NCBI GenBank assembly: GCA_964577115.1
Contig: CAZNXJ010000008.1
Coordinates: forward strand, 1 to 64,000
DNA length: 64,000 nt
Direction: 5' to 3'
Origin: CAZNXJ01 sp964577115
Lineage (GTDB): Bacteria; Planctomycetota; Planctomycetia; Pirellulales; Pirellulaceae
The notes under the pieces are model-generated. The model was given only the letters and a program-made list of their open reading frames with translations. It made no database searches and was not told the DNA's origin. Of this stretch, positions 62,855 to 64,000 are shown in pieces. The translations under genes and the position numbers were made by a program. Each line of letters starts with the position of its first letter. The first letter of the stretch is position 1.

Positions 62855-63364
62855 TCAGCGAGGTTGAGCGGGTCGCGCTGCCTCCGCGTCACTCGGCGGA
62901 GCTGGCTCGCGGCCCGCCCCGCGCGAAAACGCATTCTCGGCGATTTCGTCGTACTGGCTCTGCATGCGAGCCAAATAGCCTTCCCAGCGACTGCGGTTCC
63001 ACAGTTCCAGGTGATCCCGCACGCCGAGCAGAACGATTTCGCCTTCTAAATCCGCCAATTTGGCCAACTCCTGAGGTACGCGCACGCGCCCCTGGCGATC
63101 GATTTCGACACGTTGAGCCTGCGCGTAGAACAAGCGGCTGAACGCGCGAATGTCGTGCGCCGTGGGCGAATCGCTACCGAGTTGATCGGCCAGCTGTGTA
63201 AAGGCCTGTTCGGTATAGAGGGCCAGAGACCCATCCGTGCCGGGGGCCATGTACATAATCGAAGTGGCGGGATGGCCAATCGCGTCCCGAAGCGGTTTCG
63301 GAAGTGCGAAACGCTGCTTGTCGTCGAGCGATCGGACGAACGTCCCGGTTAGCAGCAAGGCCAC
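62855..63364 (-). CDS. mraZ: Transcriptional regulator MraZ
   Basis: A 169-residue regulator with two SpoVT-AbrB-type domains: 'GTFVRSLDDKQRFALPKPLR' near the start and 'VEIDRQGRVRVPQEL' in the second half. MraZ forms rings and represses the division cluster by binding TGGG repeats upstream of its own gene. The start is one of two adjacent GTG codons (63364 or 63367); 63364 gives better spacing from GGAG. It is on the opposite strand to rsmH, which it normally precedes. The C-terminal tail is Ala/Pro-rich and longer than in E. coli (152 residues in total). Confidence 0.93.
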   Translation of the reverse strand: MALLLTGTFVRSLDDKQRFALPKPLRDAIGHPATSIMYMAPGTDGSLALYTEQAFTQLADQLGSDSPTAHDIRAFSRLFYAQAQRVEIDRQGRVRVPQELAKLADLEGEIVLLGVRDHLELWNRSRWEGYLARMQSQYDEIAENAFSRGAGREPAPPSDAEAARPAQPR

Positions 63365-63678
63365 CACTTTGCTCCACTCGCTTCCATTTCCGCCCAAGCA
63401 TACCCACACCCGTCCCCAAGTCAACTTCTGTTTCCCCCCACCAACTCTGTGAGCGGCCGTAGGTCGTGATGGCTCAACGGATTTGAACGATTGGAAAAAT
63501 TTTGCCGACGCAAATTTCCGTCGCGCGCCGAGCGGCAATCGGCGGTGATGCAGGAGAAACCAGCGGGCGCAACTGACTCGTGTGGAAAGAGTTACAACGA
63601 GTCGAAAATGGCCGCGGGGAGTTTCGGAAGGTGACTCCTACGGCGCCCGTGCCCCGTGTGGCACCTACGCGGGCGGGC
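63365..63678. other. Control region upstream of mraZ
   Basis: These 314 bases separate mraZ from the end of the glycosyltransferase gene on the same strand. They contain the mraZ promoter with MraZ-box-like repeats (63390-63424). No further gene is seen between 63445 and 63678. Confidence 0.5.
63390..63424 (-). promoter_or_regulatory. mraZ promoter with MraZ-box-like TGGG repeats
   Basis: On the minus strand TTGACT (63424-63419) is followed after 16 bases by TATGCT (63402-63397). The predicted start near 63390 leaves a leader of about 26 bases. Three TGGG motifs lie between and around the boxes, two of them exactly 10 bases apart (TGGGT, five bases, TGGGC), the spacing of MraZ boxes in other bacteria. 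This suggests autoregulation. Confidence 0.55.
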
Positions 63679-64000
63679 TCAGCCGGCTCCAAGCAGCGAG
63701 GCGTACAGGCGGGCGTAGCGTTCCACCATCGCCTCGACCGAGAACTGCTCGCGCGCCCGCCGCTGGTTGAACTCTCCCAGAGATGTACGCAAAGCGGCGT
63801 CATTGACGAGCCGCGTCAGCCGCTCGGTAAATTCCCCCGCCTCGCCGACGCCAAACGTCTGAGGATCCGCATGGGCGCCGAGCAGTTCCGTCACACCTTC
63901 CACGCACGATGCCAGCACGGGGCGGCCGGCAGCCATTGCTTCGAGAACCACGTTCGGCATGCCCTCGTAGCGCGAGGTGAGCAGCAGTAGTTCGCTTCGG
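63679..64000 (-). CDS. Family 4 glycosyltransferase (3' end only)
   Basis: The last 106 residues of a GT4-type glycosyltransferase, cut by the window edge at its 5' side. The visible part contains 'LLLTSRYEGMPNVVLEAMAAGRPVLAS', the classical donor-binding E-x7-E motif region of GT-B fold enzymes, followed by a C-terminal helix. The family builds polysaccharides or glycolipids. A true ATG at 63960 is internal, because homology continues upstream to the edge. It lies upstream of mraZ on the same strand. Confidence 0.85.
   Translation of the reverse strand, partial: RSELLLLTSRYEGMPNVVLEAMAAGRPVLASCVEGVTELLGAHADPQTFGVGEAGEFTERLTRLVNDAALRTSLGEFNQRRAREQFSVEAMVERYARLYASLLGAG

Overview
The window reads as chromosomal DNA of a high-GC planctomycete, most likely from the Pirellulales. 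The evidence is the gene set: a DUF1571 lipoprotein-carrier-like protein, a tiny DUF6800-type basic protein, a tripeptidyl-peptidase II-like giant S8 protease, a Tat-exported Gfo/Idh/MocA oxidoreductase, a cysteine-rich porin, a lipid A block (ompH, lpxC, lpxA, Gfo/Idh), separate coaC and coaB genes, and many FHA proteins. Almost all genes are ordinary single-copy chromosomal genes. Shine-Dalgarno sites are readable at many starts, and GTG and TTG starts are common.

Layout. 0.3-5.3 kb holds export and metal genes: a HlyD adaptor on +, facing a minus-strand run of ZIP transporter, MacB-like ATPase and TolC-like protein. 5.8-6.5 kb is a 2-Cys peroxiredoxin with a clear terminator. 6.5-13.1 kb mixes signalling and metabolism: a receiver/HATPase/FHA fusion, a group II PLP decarboxylase, a YhcC-type radical SAM protein, a stand-alone FHA protein that resembles the fusion's FHA end, a Dabb-fold protein and a STAS anti-anti-sigma protein. 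13.4-19.5 kb has a YifB-type ATPase, ApbE, a Tat oxidoreductase and a porin. 19.6-23.4 kb is a phosphate-type block in the order kinase, PhoU, regulator, followed by a VOC protein. A class II tRNA-Ser(UGA) lies at 24.8 kb.

The one clear accessory region is 24.9-27.6 kb. An IS4-type element sits at the centre of a large imperfect inverted repeat. Its arms carry tandem 188-189 bp units, and its outer edges look like a broken primase-like gene. The transposase ribosome-binding site lies in one arm of a hairpin, a fold-back design known from IS10 and IS50.

27.7-31 kb has an MBL hydrolase, an APC permease, a methyltransferase and the DUF6800-type protein. 31.1-35.7 kb is dnaK-clpB. 36.3-43.2 kb is a long plus-strand housekeeping run (pheA, DAHP synthase, tpiA, secG, yicC, gmk, rpoZ, coaC, coaB). 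The giant protease follows, facing a planctomycete-specific protein with a Cx4CH motif. 48.5-52.5 kb holds acylphosphatase, an ABC-2-like permease and an ABC-exporter homologue whose ATPase motifs have all been lost. 52.5-56.1 kb is the lipid A block on the minus strand. 56.4-58.6 kb pairs a weak receiver protein with an FHA-GAF-histidine kinase. 59.2-64 kb has the DUF1571 protein, an alpha/beta hydrolase, rsmH, a small membrane protein, mraZ in opposite orientation with a readable promoter and MraZ-box-like repeats, and the end of a glycosyltransferase.

The most unusual items are the motif-dead ABC exporter, the IS-centred inverted repeat array with a sequestered start site, the REC-HATPase-FHA fusion with its nearby FHA and STAS proteins, and the reversed mraZ/rsmH arrangement. 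No complete novel defence or biosynthetic system could be demonstrated from sequence alone.
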